Notes: a model not told the origin generated them from the sequence alone. Positions 1 through 10,663 are shown, counted from the stretch's first letter. The stretch: 64,000 nucleotides of DNA from Ilex aquifolium (GCA_951799425.1 OX637394.1:3049501-3113500); one strand, 5' to 3'. Numbers and translations are program-made.

Positions 1-1
1 T

Positions 2-748
2 AGGATTACCTTTTCACATGAGTCAGCGATGGAGACTCTGCATGAGGAAACATCCAATTCAAGAAGGGAAAACGTGACAGTTGAGACTAATGGCGTACCT
101 TGCAATGATAATAGGGGCAACATCCCATGTGGCTCAAGATCTTCTAAGATATCCGAGGGCAGTCATAAACCTATCAATGGAAAAACTTCACTGTTAGACT
201 TTGGGGATGAAAAACTCTACATTTCTCAATGTTTGAAGAAGTTAGAGAGAGCGCTTCATCAAGTTTCTAGTAATGGGGAGTCTAGTGACATGCCTAATGG
301 TGGATATTCAGAAAAGATGACAAATGCGGTAGATAACCAGGGAGAGTTTCCTATAGATAAGGGGACCCAAATAGATCATCAAAAGAAAGAGAACGGTGTT
401 TCATTGCAAAAAGCTTTTTCTGCATCAAATGGAAACCCTTCTGCTAAAGATAGTTCTGTTGCTTCAGTTGAGGACAATCATTTTGTCATTGAAAAGAACT
501 ATCTTGATTCTGATTGGCAAACATCCTCTAAGCATTTTGGCAAAATTGATCTGGCTGCTATTGAAAATGAAATTTTAGACCTACATGATAGGTTGGAAGC
601 AGTTGAGGCTGACCGTGATTTCCTCGAGCATGCTTTTAACTCGCTCCAAAATGGAAATGAGGGTATACAATTCATTAAAGAGATAGCTCGTCAGCTACAA
701 GAATTAAGGAAATTTGAGTTTAGAAGAAAATGTGTCTCTGCCTCATAA
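2..748 (+). CDS. Myosin-binding-protein-like (MyoB / GTD-binding family), C-terminal exon, partial
   Basis: The frame is open to the window edge, so this is the 3' end of a longer gene; the ATG at 29 is probably internal. About 248 residues are visible. The N-terminal two thirds are acidic, Ser/Asn-rich and probably disordered. A first conserved block, LLDFGDEKLYISQCLKKLE, lies near residue 65. A predicted coiled coil follows (IENEILDLHDRLEAVEADRD, then FLEHAFNSLQNGNEGIQFIK and ELRK). From memory of the family, this pair of blocks occurs near the C-terminus of plant DUF593/GTD-binding myosin-binding proteins. Those are membrane-anchored myosin XI receptors on vesicles; the GTD-binding domain itself would lie upstream, outside the window. 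The stop is TAA at 746-748. The family call is from motif recognition, not a search. Confidence 0.62.
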   Translation, partial: RITFSHESAMETLHEETSNSRRENVTVETNGVPCNDNRGNIPCGSRSSKISEGSHKPINGKTSLLDFGDEKLYISQCLKKLERALHQVSSNGESSDMPNGGYSEKMTNAVDNQGEFPIDKGTQIDHQKKENGVSLQKAFSASNGNPSAKDSSVASVEDNHFVIEKNYLDSDWQTSSKHFGKIDLAAIENEILDLHDRLEAVEADRDFLEHAFNSLQNGNEGIQFIKEIARQLQELRKFEFRRKCVSAS

Positions 749-2327
749 GGGTGCATATCTTGCTGTGACATGGTAAGCACTCCATGAAATTCACATATAG
801 GTACTAATAATTTTGCTTCCTGGCTTTCATTCTTCATCTTCAGTCTTCCCTTCAACTAACGTTCACTAATTATTTTAACCGAGTAGTGGAGATTCTGCAG
901 AACCAATACAGATTTTATCTGCCTTTGATGCATACAGAATATAGGTATTTCGTGAATGAACTAGTAATGCTATATGTGATAATCACAGCCAAATTTCCTT
1001 GTTTTTTAACCGTGTATTTGCTGTGAAATGCTTTAAATTTTAACAAATTGAGCAAGTTAAATGAATGACATAGGTATACTTATGTTTACTGGTTTATAGG
1101 GTCTGGCATTATATCTGCATAATTGGCTTTACATTCTGAATTTTCACCATTCTGTTGTGGTTGGATTTCCCTAGTGCAATAGCCTTACTTTATCGGCATT
1201 CCTAAGATTTATTAAATAGTAATGCTTTGCTTTCTGTCTCCTTTTTCATTGTCCAAAACATGAACTTCACACTGTTCCCAACTTGATTCCTCTGGTTGTT
1301 GATCCTTTCAATAATGAACTTTGACAGATGCACATTGGATATAGGTGGAACTAACCACAGAGAGTGCAGCTCCATCATCAGTCCATATCCTGGGGGAGAG
1401 ACTGAGGCGGTCAAGGTTGAATGCTAAAGGTATTAATTGTGGTCACTACCTTGGTTTGCAAAGAAAGTGATGGTGTGCTGGAGGAAACTGATTTTGATAC
1501 GCTTAAAGGTGTTTGCCTCCCATTTTTTTCAGTTGGGTTTTGTTTCCTCTTTGATTGGTTTTAATAGTCGAGGTGGCAGAGTTAACTTTGAGATAACTAT
1601 TTCGTTGCAGAACCTTTCGTGACATTATAAGCCGGGTTCATGTGCAATATATTGAATGTTCTCAAGGTTGGCTCCAATTAGCCGATCTACTCTTGTAAAT
1701 GCAGATAGATGATGCTGTTTTCAGTGTTTGTAGATAAATGTATTCTCCGGGTACTCTTTTTCCCTACCAGAATCTTGTGATTTTGTAAGAAACATCTCGT
1801 CTCTTTCTTATATTTAACTTGCTTTTGTTTTTTTGTTCGAGATACATACATTTTGTTTAATGTAGCTGCTGGCATGCCGTATCTCCTTAGAAGTAAATCC
1901 TTAAAGATATTCTTTTCACATGGGTATTGTCAATGTTGTCGATAGATTGAATCGAAACCTGAGGAAAATCATGTCACAATTTTTTTTTGAGGAGATTCGC
2001 TTCGACTGCTACCTCTTTTGGGAGATCAGGAAATGCACTGTTTGTAACATGGATAAGGCGATTTTTTTTTTTTTTTTGCTTCTTGTAAATCTCTCCTAGG
2101 TTGTGGCAACTTTTGTTTTTGGAAAAGGTAAATTTATCTCATATCGAGATTCAGGAGTTTGGATCCCCATGCCGGAAGTATCTTATGGAGCACTTTGTGT
2201 TCATCGAGAGGTAAAAACATAGAACTTTGTAATCCTGATGTTTGCACTCGTCGATGTACATGCTTTACACTATGTAGCCATTGTATGTATGCAAACCCAC
2301 CCGAATCTGCCGTTTTATGGTTCAATT
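749..2327 (+). other. 3' flank / possible spliced 3' UTR of the MyoB-like gene
   Basis: No convincing coding region is visible. A GTAAGC follows the stop codon at about 773, and pyrimidine-rich stretches end in AG (for example near 1325), so the 3' UTR may be spliced. Poly-T runs occur near 1980 and 2060. Short open frames on both strands here have no recognisable content. Confidence 0.35.
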
Positions 2328-2339
2328 AAATTGAATATA

Positions 2340-2640
2340 AGTTAAACAAATTGTAATACGATACTCTCAATGCACAAGGATCCAAATTTTGTTTTTGAAA
2401 TGATGGAAACGTTTTTGTTTTTAAGGAGACCGAATAAAATTATTGATGGAATCGAAATTTTAATATTTTGAGATATTTCATTATGTTTCGTGTATATTAA
2501 ATTTCTTATTCGTGTTTATTCTGTTTCTAAAATGGGTCGAAATATTTTCGTTTTCTAAGTAATCAAAATAATGCGTTGAAATAAAATTTTAATTTTTGAG
2601 GATACAATGTTTTATGATGTGATTGATTGGATAGTTCAAT
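2340..2640 (+). repeat. Interspersed repeat family (AAACGTTTT / CTAGGTGACCGAAA type)
   Basis: A degenerate AT-rich sequence with alternating phrases about 'aaacg', 'gagaccgaa', 'tttcgtgt' and 'aatgcgttgaaata'. Related copies occur at about 18220-18560 and 21690-22010 in the same orientation, and at 26920-27160 and 39285-39450 in the opposite orientation. No coding capacity and no clear termini, so the element class is unknown. Confidence 0.5.
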
Positions 2641-2827
2641 TTACGAGATTTTTAGTTATGCGAAGTATGAATAACCCATTTTTTAAATTTCATAATAATA
2701 ATACATTAATGTTGGGATTTAATGGTTGCTATCATTGGTTCCAACATTGAATGCACTCCATTATCAATTTAATAGTCACAATAAATTAAGTGCTTAAATT
2801 ATGTTCTAAATCCCAATAGTATTTATT

Positions 2828-3398
2828 AGGGGTAAATTACACTTTATTCCCTTAAACTATTACCTTTATTTTATTTTACACCTTTAACTATAAAATTTCT
2901 TACATTGCCTTTTAAAGTATTAATTTCATTTCATATCATTTCAATTGATAACGAATGTCAATTTTTTGACGATAAATATGCATATGAGTGGTATGTACTG
3001 CTAATAAATAACTCCCTATTGCACATATGTAGGTCAAAACTTAAGAAAAATACATATCATGACTTTATCCTTTCTAAACTCCAAATTTTAGAAAAATACC
3101 TATCCGTGACTTTGCCCTTCCTAAACTCCAAATTTTCTTTCTCTGATCGATGTTTTTTTCTTCTCCTCAGAAACTACTTGGTTTGCAAAAGAAGTAAAAT
3201 AAAGTGGGACTAGGTACTTGACGGGAAGCTCTTTGAGGTTTTCCTTCCTCTTTTGAAAGTTTTTCAAATTTGTCGTTATCTATTGGAGTGATGTAAAACA
3301 AAATTAATACTTTAAGGTGAATTGTGAGAAATTTTATAGTTAAGGGTGTAAAATGAAATAAGAATCATAGTTTAAGGGGGTAAAATGTAATTTACTCT
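2828..3398. mobile_element. MITE-like element upstream of the P450 gene
   Basis: The two ends are inverted copies for about 80 bp. The left end begins AGGGGTAAATTACACTTTAT, and the right end, read in reverse complement, begins AGAGTAAATTACATTTTACC. The flanks 'agtatttatt' and 'agtattatt' look like an imperfect target duplication of about 9 bp, which would suit a Mutator-type non-autonomous element. There is no coding capacity. The right end lies only about 50 bp from the P450 TATA box. Confidence 0.65.
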
Positions 3399-3448
3399 AG
3401 TATTATTGATAATCGTAATCCGAACCCAAAAAGGTAATGAAATTATCC

Positions 3449-3456
3449 TATAAATA
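3449..3456 (+). promoter_or_regulatory. TATA box of the CYP94C1-like gene
   Basis: TATAAATA lies 66 bp upstream of the chosen ATG (3515). This spacing fits a transcription start near 3480 and a short 5' UTR, and it argues against using an earlier start. Confidence 0.7.
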
Positions 3457-3514
3457 GCCCAATCTTCTTCACAATTTGAAGAACATAAATCATCTAAACC
3501 ATCAGGCATCAGCC

Positions 3515-4775
3515 ATGTTAGAGCTGGAGCTCTCAACTTCACTGCTCTTTTGCCTTCTTCCATTACTCTTCTTATTTATCATCAACTATAAGTCCATCTT
3601 CACAATCTCATCTTCCTCCTCCTCCAAGCTCCCCAAATCATACCCTTTAATCGGTTCTTACTTCACTTTCTCGGAAAACAAACACCGCCTAATCCAATGG
3701 ACATCGGACTTGGTCACAACCACACCCTCCTCCACCTTCCTTCTCCACAAGCCTCTGGGTAAGCGCCAAGTCTTCACTGCAAATCCCTCCAATGTCCAAC
3801 ACATCCTCAAGACCCATTTCCATATCTACAAGAAAGGCGACGACATTCGAACGGCTCTCAAGGACTTGATCGGCGACGGAATCTTCAACGTCAACGGCGA
3901 GGCCTGGAAATTACAACGACAAATCGCGAGCCAAGAATTCAACACGAAATCTTTACGTAGATTTGTGGAGACTGTAGTTGATACGGAGCTCTCAGATCGT
4001 CTTATTCCAATCCTCTCCGTTGCTGTTGCTAACAATACTGTTCTTGATTTTCAAGACATACTTCAAAGATTTACTTTTGACAATGTTTGCAAGATTGCTT
4101 TCGGCTACGATCCTGCTTACTTGTTACCTTCTCTCCCTCAGGCGAAATTCGCAGTTGCTTTTGATGAAGCTGTTCAAATCTGTTGTGAAAGAGTCAGTTC
4201 ACTTCTTCCTTTAATCTGGAAAATCAAAAAGTTCTTTAGTCTTGGATCTGAAAAGAAACTCAGAATCGCGATAGACCAAATACGTGAATTTGCTAAAGAA
4301 ATTATCAAAGAAAAGAAAGAAGAGCTTGAAGAAAAATCATCACTCGATTCTGTTGATCTTTTATCAAGATTCTTGAGCTCTGGCCACTCCGATGAAAAGT
4401 TTGTTACTGATATTGTCGTCAGCTTTATATTCGCAGGTCGTGACACAACATCTGCGGCCTTGACATGGTTCTTCTGGTTGGTCTACAATCACCCAGAAGT
4501 TGAACATGAAATTCTTCAAGAGATCAAAGAAAAATCAGAATCAGAATCGCAAGTTTATGATGAGGTGAGAGACATGGTTTACACTCATGCTTCGCTTTGT
4601 GAAAGCATGAGATTGTACCCACCAGTCCCTTTGGATTCAAAAGAAGCTACAGAAGATGACGTTTGGCCAGATGGGACTGTTGTGAAGAAGGGTATGAAGG
4701 TGACTTACCACCCTTATGCAATGGGAAGGGTGGAGAAGTTGTGGGGCTCAGACTGGGCCGAGTTCCGCCCGGAAC
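3515..4775 (+). pseudogene. CYP94C1-like: CYP94C1-like cytochrome P450, 5' part (interrupted by a retrotransposon)
   Basis: The start is the ATG at 3515 (MLELELSTSLL), which follows a good TATA box. The product begins with a hydrophobic ER anchor and then LPKSYPLIGSY. It carries WKLQRQIASQEFNTKSLR, the I-helix oxygen-activation motif AGRDTTSAALTWFF, the K-helix ExxR (CESMRLYPPVP) and GRVEKLWGSDWAEFRPE. Wording throughout matches CYP94C1 closely. In Arabidopsis that enzyme oxidises 12-hydroxy-JA-Ile to 12-carboxy-JA-Ile, the last step of the omega-oxidation route that removes active jasmonate. Coding ends inside FRPERW, where a Ty1-copia LTR begins; readthrough adds about 36 LTR-encoded residues before TAG at 4880-4882. 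The truncated product lacks the haem-binding cysteine, so it cannot be an active P450. No other lesion is visible and the gene has no intron. Confidence 0.9.
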
Positions 4776-5017
4776 TATTGAAGAATATAGCAGAGCAAAG
4801 CAGCCCAGCACAACCCATCAGCAGATTAGTTAGTTACAGTCCAGCTGGCAGATTAGTTAGATTAGTTGCAGAAGTTTGTTAGATATTTAATTCAGTCTTT
4901 TTGTATATAAATAGGAGCTGTAATCATCTTTTCTAATTCAATGAGAATAACGTTTTCTCTCCATCTCTATCTCTCTTCCTCTTTCTCTGTGATCTCTGCA
5001 TTCTTCATTTTCTATCA
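4776..5017 (+). repeat. 5' LTR of the copia element
   Basis: 242 bp, beginning TATTGAAGAATATAG (the usual TG start is TA here) and ending TCTATCA. It contains the TATA-like tatataaata near 4904-4913, the presumed promoter. It differs from the 3' LTR by one substitution (C/T in aatAaCgttttctct near 4951) and lacks two stretches, of 16 and 31 bp, present in the 3' copy. Confidence 0.92.
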
Positions 5018-5030
5018 TGGTATCAGAGCA
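5018..5030 (+). other. Primer-binding site (initiator tRNA-Met)
   Basis: TGGTATCAGAGCA directly follows the 5' LTR. It is the standard plant Ty1-copia PBS, complementary to the 3' end of initiator methionine tRNA. Confidence 0.9.
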
Positions 5031-5042
5031 CAACCTTTGATA

Positions 5043-5872
5043 ATGTCTTTTTATGCTCTTGTACAAACTCAATTTAATGCCAAAATCAAAATTATCAGAT
5101 CTGATAATGGTCAAGAATTTGTCATGACTACTTTCTTTTCTTCTAAAGGCATTATTCATCAATTGAGTTGTGTTGACACACCACAACAAAATGGGGTTGT
5201 GGAAAGGAAACATCAACATCTTTTGAAAGTAGCTAGAGCACTTCGTTTTCAAGCAAATCTTTCAATTTCTTTTTGGGGAGATTGTGTTTTAACTGCTGCT
5301 TATCTCATTAACAGAATTCCAATTCATTCTCTTTCTGGCAAGTCACCATTTGAAGTTCTATTTTCTCACAAGCCTTCATATTCTCATTTAAGAGTCTTTG
5401 GTTGTTTGTGTTATGCTTCAACTCTTAAAAGACATAGATCCAAATTTGATTCTAGAGCCAAGCAATGTGTTTTCATTGGTTATGCATCAGCTAGCAAAGC
5501 CTATAAACTGTTTGATCTCCAAACTCATTCAGTTTTTTTGTCCAGAGATGTCATCTTCTATGAAACAGTTTTTCCTTTCTCACTGCAGAACATAAAGCCT
5601 TCATCTGCTGCAGAATCATTGGTTTTACCTTCTGCTATTTCTGATAATGATTTGCCAGCAGCACCCACTTCCACTTCTGATGAAGTTTCTTCTTCTCCCA
5701 TATCTGATACAATACCTTCTTCTCCTGACATCATTTCTATTCCCAATACCACTAGACATTCAATTAGACCAAGGAAGTCTCCTAGTTACTTACAAGATTA
5801 CCACTGCAATCTTCTTGCTTCTCACACATCCCATTCATCTTCCCTGGTTACTAGTTCCAAGCAGTCTACAGG
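5043..5872 (+). pseudogene. Copia pol remnant: C-terminal two thirds of integrase
   Basis: The visible sequence starts in the integrase core. It has [10 protein letters not shown] (second catalytic Asp), [12 protein letters not shown] (catalytic Glu), the conserved LINRIP and [12 protein letters not shown] segments, and a Ser/Pro-rich spacer towards RT. The first catalytic Asp, the zinc-binding region, gag and protease are deleted. The ATG at 4941 lies in the LTR and has no significance. The frame is cut at 5872 by the solo LTR and resumes at 8470. Confidence 0.9.
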
Positions 5873-8464
5873 TGTGACACCCCAAAAATCCGGGGGTCCC
5901 GTTGATAACCCATCAACCCGCGGAAACATCCGTGGATATCGCTTAGCCCGACACCACATCAAGAATATTATTAAGCCGGGATTATAACCCATAATGAAAC
6001 TTCGGTTTAACATTCATTTGATTCAATTAAAGTCCCATACACCGTGGTTTGTACCCCATTAGGGTCCACTTTGATCATCTAAGAGAAGGAAATTCAAAGC
6101 CCAAAGATTTGGCAAAACATTTGAAAATTTCAGATTTTTGGAATGACTACCGGTAGCTGTTTATCGGCTACCGGTAGCCGAAACATTCTGGAGTTACGAC
6201 TACCGGTTGTCTACCGGTAACCGAAACCTTCTGGAGTTACGACTACCTGTTGTCTACCGGTAGCTGATACACACTGGACAGTCGACTACCGGTAGTTACC
6301 CATTGACTACCGGTAGTTGCTGCCCAGATTTGCTTTCTTGCTCCATTTTCATTTCCAATTCATCCTAACTCAATTCCACCTCATCCAAGACATGTACAAC
6401 TATATTTTTACATTTTGCACAAGATCCATACACGACCATTACAATCTATCCCATACAAATATAATTCAAAAAGGGAATGAAATAAGTTTGTTTATACAAA
6501 ATTTACATGTCATAAACCATTGTAAAACAAAAGGTTTACAAAATCTTGAGATAAGGCCGCGCTTAGGCCCCCTTCACCCTTGATGCTCTCCATGGGAGCC
6601 AATCGCCGGTGTAAACCCGACACCTGAAATTGTTTCTCGTATAGGGTGAGCACAACGCCCAGTAGAGATAAACCTATAGAGGTTACTCTTCCCCTAGATG
6701 CACATGCTCATGTAATCATCACATAAACATATAATTAATCATTTCTCATACTTATGCATTCTATGATGGAATGCAACAATGCTATGCCATGGAATGAAGT
6801 GACACTCACCCATGCATTTCAACCCGAGTCCTTACCGACTCACACAACACAATGCAACGCCAAAGTGTAATGTAACCCGTCTATTGACGGAAAAATCCTT
6901 CCAATGATCGTTATGAAATCCGATCATTATTGGAATCTACCCATTGAATGGGTGTTTTTATAACCAAATCCTTGTGTTTTCTTTGGGCAACGGATTTTCG
7001 GAATCACACCGCCGGTTCCGTACACCATGTCACTTTTCTGGAATCTCACCGCCGGCCAAGTGACTCAACCAAGTGGTTTAGGGTTTTGCACCCAAGAGAG
7101 TCGCCATGCCCCTTCTTGCTATACCCAACACAAGTTTTCCTTATGCAACATGCGACTCAAAAAGGATCGTCGATCCAATTTCTCCCGAGCCCACATATCA
7201 AGCACCAAACAAGGTGTCGATTAAATCTATGCATCTCCCACACACCAACACTCATGCAATTGTCCCATGAATGTGATGCCATGATCATGCCCAATATGTA
7301 ATGTATACAACATGAGCAATAATCAACACATATCTTCACATTCCATGGAATTTAAATCATAAGCATGTAAATTCCATAAACCATCATAAACAACATATCA
7401 ATGAGCATATGTCAACACATCCATAACACATTCAAACATGTGATTCCAATGGCCCCAAACAAATCATCTAAACAACCCACCAAGGCATATTATCAAACAC
7501 CTCATAGGCACTAACATATTGTTTCATTTCAAGCAAAACAACAACTTCCAACACACAAAACATGCCTTCAATATCACCAAGTTATATAATGCATCACATA
7601 TAACTTACACATATCGAAATTTAGCTAGCAACAAGCCTAAGCTAATTTCATGCTCACCTTTCCATTCTCATAACCATAAACACATATATACATCATTACA
7701 CATGCATGTATATATATGTATATATCCTTAACCTAGCTACACCTAAGGTAGAATAATCCAAGATAGGAATAACCCCTACCTCAATAGAGATGTAGGCAAT
7801 CTCTATACACCAAAATCACTCAAAAACCAAGACTTTCCCCAAACTTCACCCTTGGATATTCGGTGAAACGCCTTGTTTTTGGTACGTAGTCGAAGCCCTC
7901 ACCGCGTAGAGCAACTTTAATTCTTGGTTCTTGTTGATCCGAGCGACGGAGCTCCGGGAATCCAAGAGAGAAGACTTGAAGAATTGATTTTCTCTCTTTC
8001 TCTCTTCTCACGCCTGAACCAGCCGGCCAAATGGGTGTAGAATATCTGATTTTTCAGATATTTTGCCCCTTTTATACTTTTTAAGACTTGGCCCAAGTCG
8101 AGCCACATGTCCCCCACTTAATCGGGTCCGATTTTATCCCGAAACGATTTATTTGATCTCGGTTTAACTTCAATTTAATTTTATTTGAACTTTACTTAAT
8201 TTTAAGGAAATTTAATATTTCTCGTTTTTGGGGACCTTTAAAAGGTCAATCGCCACGCAGTCGTCTCGAACTACGTGCAAAATCCGACTATCTCGGAATT
8301 CAACGAAATTTCTGGTGGTCACTAGATTTCGCGTTGCGAATCCAACGACGCACTCCGTTTCCTCATCCGAGGTCTAGAACATATGTATTTCAAATACGTG
8401 CAGTAATGGCAAATTACCATTTTGCCCTTTTTCAGAAAAATTTCAAATTTTCCCGGGTTTCACA
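5873..8464. mobile_element. Solo LTR of a large (probably Ty3-gypsy) retrotransposon nested in the copia element
   Basis: A 2592-bp segment begins TGTGACACCCC and ends GGGTTTCACA, that is TG...CA with a short TGTGA/TCACA terminal inverted repeat. It is flanked by a 5-bp duplication ACAGG (5868-5872 and 8465-8469). No gag or pol sequence lies inside, so it is an LTR left after LTR-LTR recombination. The length and the TGTGACACCCC start fit plant Ty3-gypsy LTRs; the lineage cannot be told. Short open frames inside are not genes. It is one of the youngest insertions in the window because it lies inside another recent one. Confidence 0.85.
6145..6320. repeat. Cluster of CTACCGGTAG palindromes in the solo LTR
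   Basis: The 10-bp palindrome CTACCGGTAG and near copies (CTACCGGTTG, CTACCGGTAA, GCTACCGGTAGC) recur at least seven times, separated partly by a repeated 'ccgaaac(a/c)ttctggagttacga' unit. This is a degenerate tandem array within the LTR. Confidence 0.75.
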
Positions 8465-8469
8465 ACAGG

Positions 8470-10093
8470 TACTCCTCATGCTCTTTCTCAATATTTGTCT
8501 TATCACAAATTATCTTCTCCCCATCGTATTTTTAGTCTAACAATCTCTTGTCATCAAGAACCACAATTTTTTCATGAGGCTGTTAAATCCCCTGACTGGT
8601 GTGAGGCAATGAAGGTTGAGATTCAAGCTCTTGAGTCCAATAATACTTGGACTATCACTACTTTACCCCCAGGAAAACAGCCCATCGGTTGTAAATGGGT
8701 CTACAAAATCAAGTATAAAGTAGATGGGACCATCGAACGTTATAAAGCAAGGCTTGTGGCTAAAGGCTATACACAGCAAGAAGGTTTAGATTATCTGGAA
8801 ACATTTTCTCCTGTGGCCAAATTTTCTACTATCCGATGTCTCCTAGCAGTTGCTGCCATCAAGGGGTGGCATTTGTTCCAAATGGATGTTCACAATGCTT
8901 TTCTTCATGGAGACTTAGACGAAGAAGTCTATATGAAAATTCCTCCTGGCTATGATCAAGAGGGGGACAATCAAGTTTGTTTGCTAAATAAGTCTCTTTA
9001 TGGCCTTAAGCAGGCTTCCAGACAGTGGTTCTTTAAGTTGTCTACTGCTCTTCTCTCTTATGGATTCTCACAATCCAAGTCAGACTATTCTCTCTTCACC
9101 AAGTCAACTGGTTCTAGTTACCTGGCATTATTAGTATATGTTGATGACATTGTTATTGCCACTGATGATCTTCTTGCAGCTAATGATGTTAAGCTTTTTC
9201 TTAACAGTAAGTTTCACATCAAAGATCTTGGTAATCTAAAGTTTTTTTTAGGACTGGAGATAGCTAGATCTTCCAAAGGGATTTCTGTTTGTCAACGGAA
9301 ATTTGCACTTGAGGTTCTACAAGATTCTGGTCTTCTTGGTTCTAAAACAGCTAAGTCTCCTATGGAACAACATTTAAAACTTCATAGAGATGATGGTCCA
9401 GCTTTGGCAGATCCTTTTGTCTATCGACGAATGGTAGGAAGATTATTGTATCTCACTCTCACTCGTCCTGACCTTTCCTATGCTGTTCAAGTGCTCAGTC
9501 AATTCATGGATCAGCCTAAGCAACCTCATCTTGATGCAGCCTATCGGGTTCTACGTTATCTCAAATCCTCTCATGCTCAAGGTCTTTTCTTCTCTGCTAC
9601 TTCTGCACTACATCTTAAAGGATTTTGTGATGCAGATTGGGCAGGTTGTCCTGATTGTCGCAGATCTGTCACTGGATTTTGCATTTTTCTTGGAGATTCC
9701 CTTATCTCTTGGAAGTCCAAGAAGCAGGTTACTGTTTCTCGATCTTCTGCAGAAGCAGAATACAGAGCCATGGCCTCGACTGTTTGTGAACTCACTTGGC
9801 TTCTTGCTTTGCTTGCTGATTTTCAGATTTCTCACCTCCAACCTGTTTTGCTTTTCTGTGACAACAAAGCTGCTCTACATATTGCAGCTAATCCAGTCTT
9901 CCACGAGCGTACTAAACACATTGAACTCGATTGTCACTTTATTCGTGATAAAGTTCAAGCTGGCATTATCAAGACTCTTCATATTACCTCTGTTCATCAG
10001 CTTAGTGACATCTTTACTAAGCCTCTTGGAGTTCATCAATTTCATTTTTTGTTAAGCAAGATGGGAGTGCTTGATATCCACTCTCCATCTTGA
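8470..10093 (+). pseudogene. Copia pol remnant: reverse transcriptase and RNase H
   Basis: Frame resumes after the solo LTR. RT is complete: [74 protein letters not shown], and the catalytic YVDDI. RNase H follows with [58 protein letters not shown] and [11 protein letters not shown], ending TGA at 10091-10093 beside the polypurine tract. The domains look intact, but the element has no gag, protease or complete integrase. Confidence 0.92.
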
Positions 10094-10100
10094 GGGGGAC
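10091..10100 (+). other. Polypurine tract of the copia element
   Basis: TGAGGGGGAC lies immediately before the 3' LTR, overlapping the pol stop codon, as is usual in Ty1-copia elements. Confidence 0.85.
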
Positions 10101-10389
10101 TATTGAAGAATATAGCAGAGCAAAGCAGAGGCAGTCGTAGTAGCCCAGCACAACCCATCAGCAGATTAGTTAGTTACAGTCCAGCTGGCAGATTAGTTAG
10201 ATTAGTTACAGTCCAGCTGGCAGATTAGTTAGATTAGTTGCAGAAGTTTGTTAGATATTTAATTCAGTCTTTTTGTATATAAATAGGAGCTGTAATCATC
10301 TTTTCTAATTCAATGAGAATAATGTTTTCTCTCCATCTCTATCTCTCTTCCTCTTTCTCTGTGATCTCTGCATTCTTCATTTTCTATCA
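10101..10389 (+). repeat. 3' LTR of the copia element
   Basis: 289 bp. Relative to the 5' LTR it has a 16-bp extra stretch (aggcagtcgtagtagc) and a 31-bp tandem duplication around ttacagtccagctggcag. It ends TCTATCA and is followed by GGAAC. Its own TATA (tatataaata near 10277-10286) points into the 3' fragment of the P450. Confidence 0.92.
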
Positions 10390-10394
10390 GGAAC

Positions 10395-10663
10395 GGTGGT
10401 TGGAAAGAGACACGGCGACCGGAAAGTGGATATTCCTGGCGAGGGATCCTTATACGTATCCGGTGTTCCAGGCAGGGCCAAGGATTTGTATTGGTAAGGA
10501 GATGTCTTTCTTGCAAATGAAGAGGGTGGTTACCGTAGTCTTGCGGCAGTATAGGGTGGTTCCGGCGGTGGAAGGTGTTGAGCCGGTGTTCATATGGTAC
10601 TTGGCGTCGAAGATGCAAGGTGGTTTTCCGGTGAGGATTGAGGTAAGAGGGGAGAGTTCTTGA
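10395..10663 (+). pseudogene. CYP94C1-like: CYP94C1-like cytochrome P450, 3' part
   Basis: After the duplicated GGAAC the P450 frame resumes with RWLERDTATGKWIF, the haem-binding loop FQAGPRICIGKEMSFLQMK (Cys is the axial haem ligand) and the C-terminal LASKMQGGFPVRIEVR, ending TGA at 10661-10663. The bases on both sides of the element (1261 + 269) sum to a multiple of three, so before insertion this was an uninterrupted coding sequence of about 509 residues, a normal length for CYP94. This piece alone lacks the membrane anchor and oxygen-activation helix. Confidence 0.9.

Larger units (their letters stand above)
4776..10389 (+). mobile_element. Ty1-copia retrotransposon, internally deleted, inserted in the P450
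   Basis: It is bounded by LTRs (4776-5017 and 10101-10389) and by a 5-bp target duplication GGAAC at 4771-4775 and 10390-10394. It has a primer-binding site matching the 3' end of initiator tRNA-Met and a polypurine tract before the 3' LTR. The domain order integrase - RT - RNase H identifies Ty1-copia. Gag, protease and the N-terminal integrase are missing: the PBS is followed almost directly by the middle of integrase. The element is itself interrupted by a solo LTR (5873-8464). Without that insertion the remaining pol frame would be continuous (2597 extra bases shift the frame exactly as observed). It is non-autonomous. The LTRs differ by one substitution plus two indels, so the insertion is recent. 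Confidence 0.93.

Noticed and set aside
5018..5030. tRNA gene at the match to initiator tRNA-Met.
   Set aside because: Only the terminal 13 bases match, in the orientation of a primer-binding site next to an LTR.
6145..6320. CRISPR-like appearance of regularly spaced palindromes.
   Set aside because: This is plant nuclear DNA; the units are a degenerate tandem repeat in an LTR without unique spacers.
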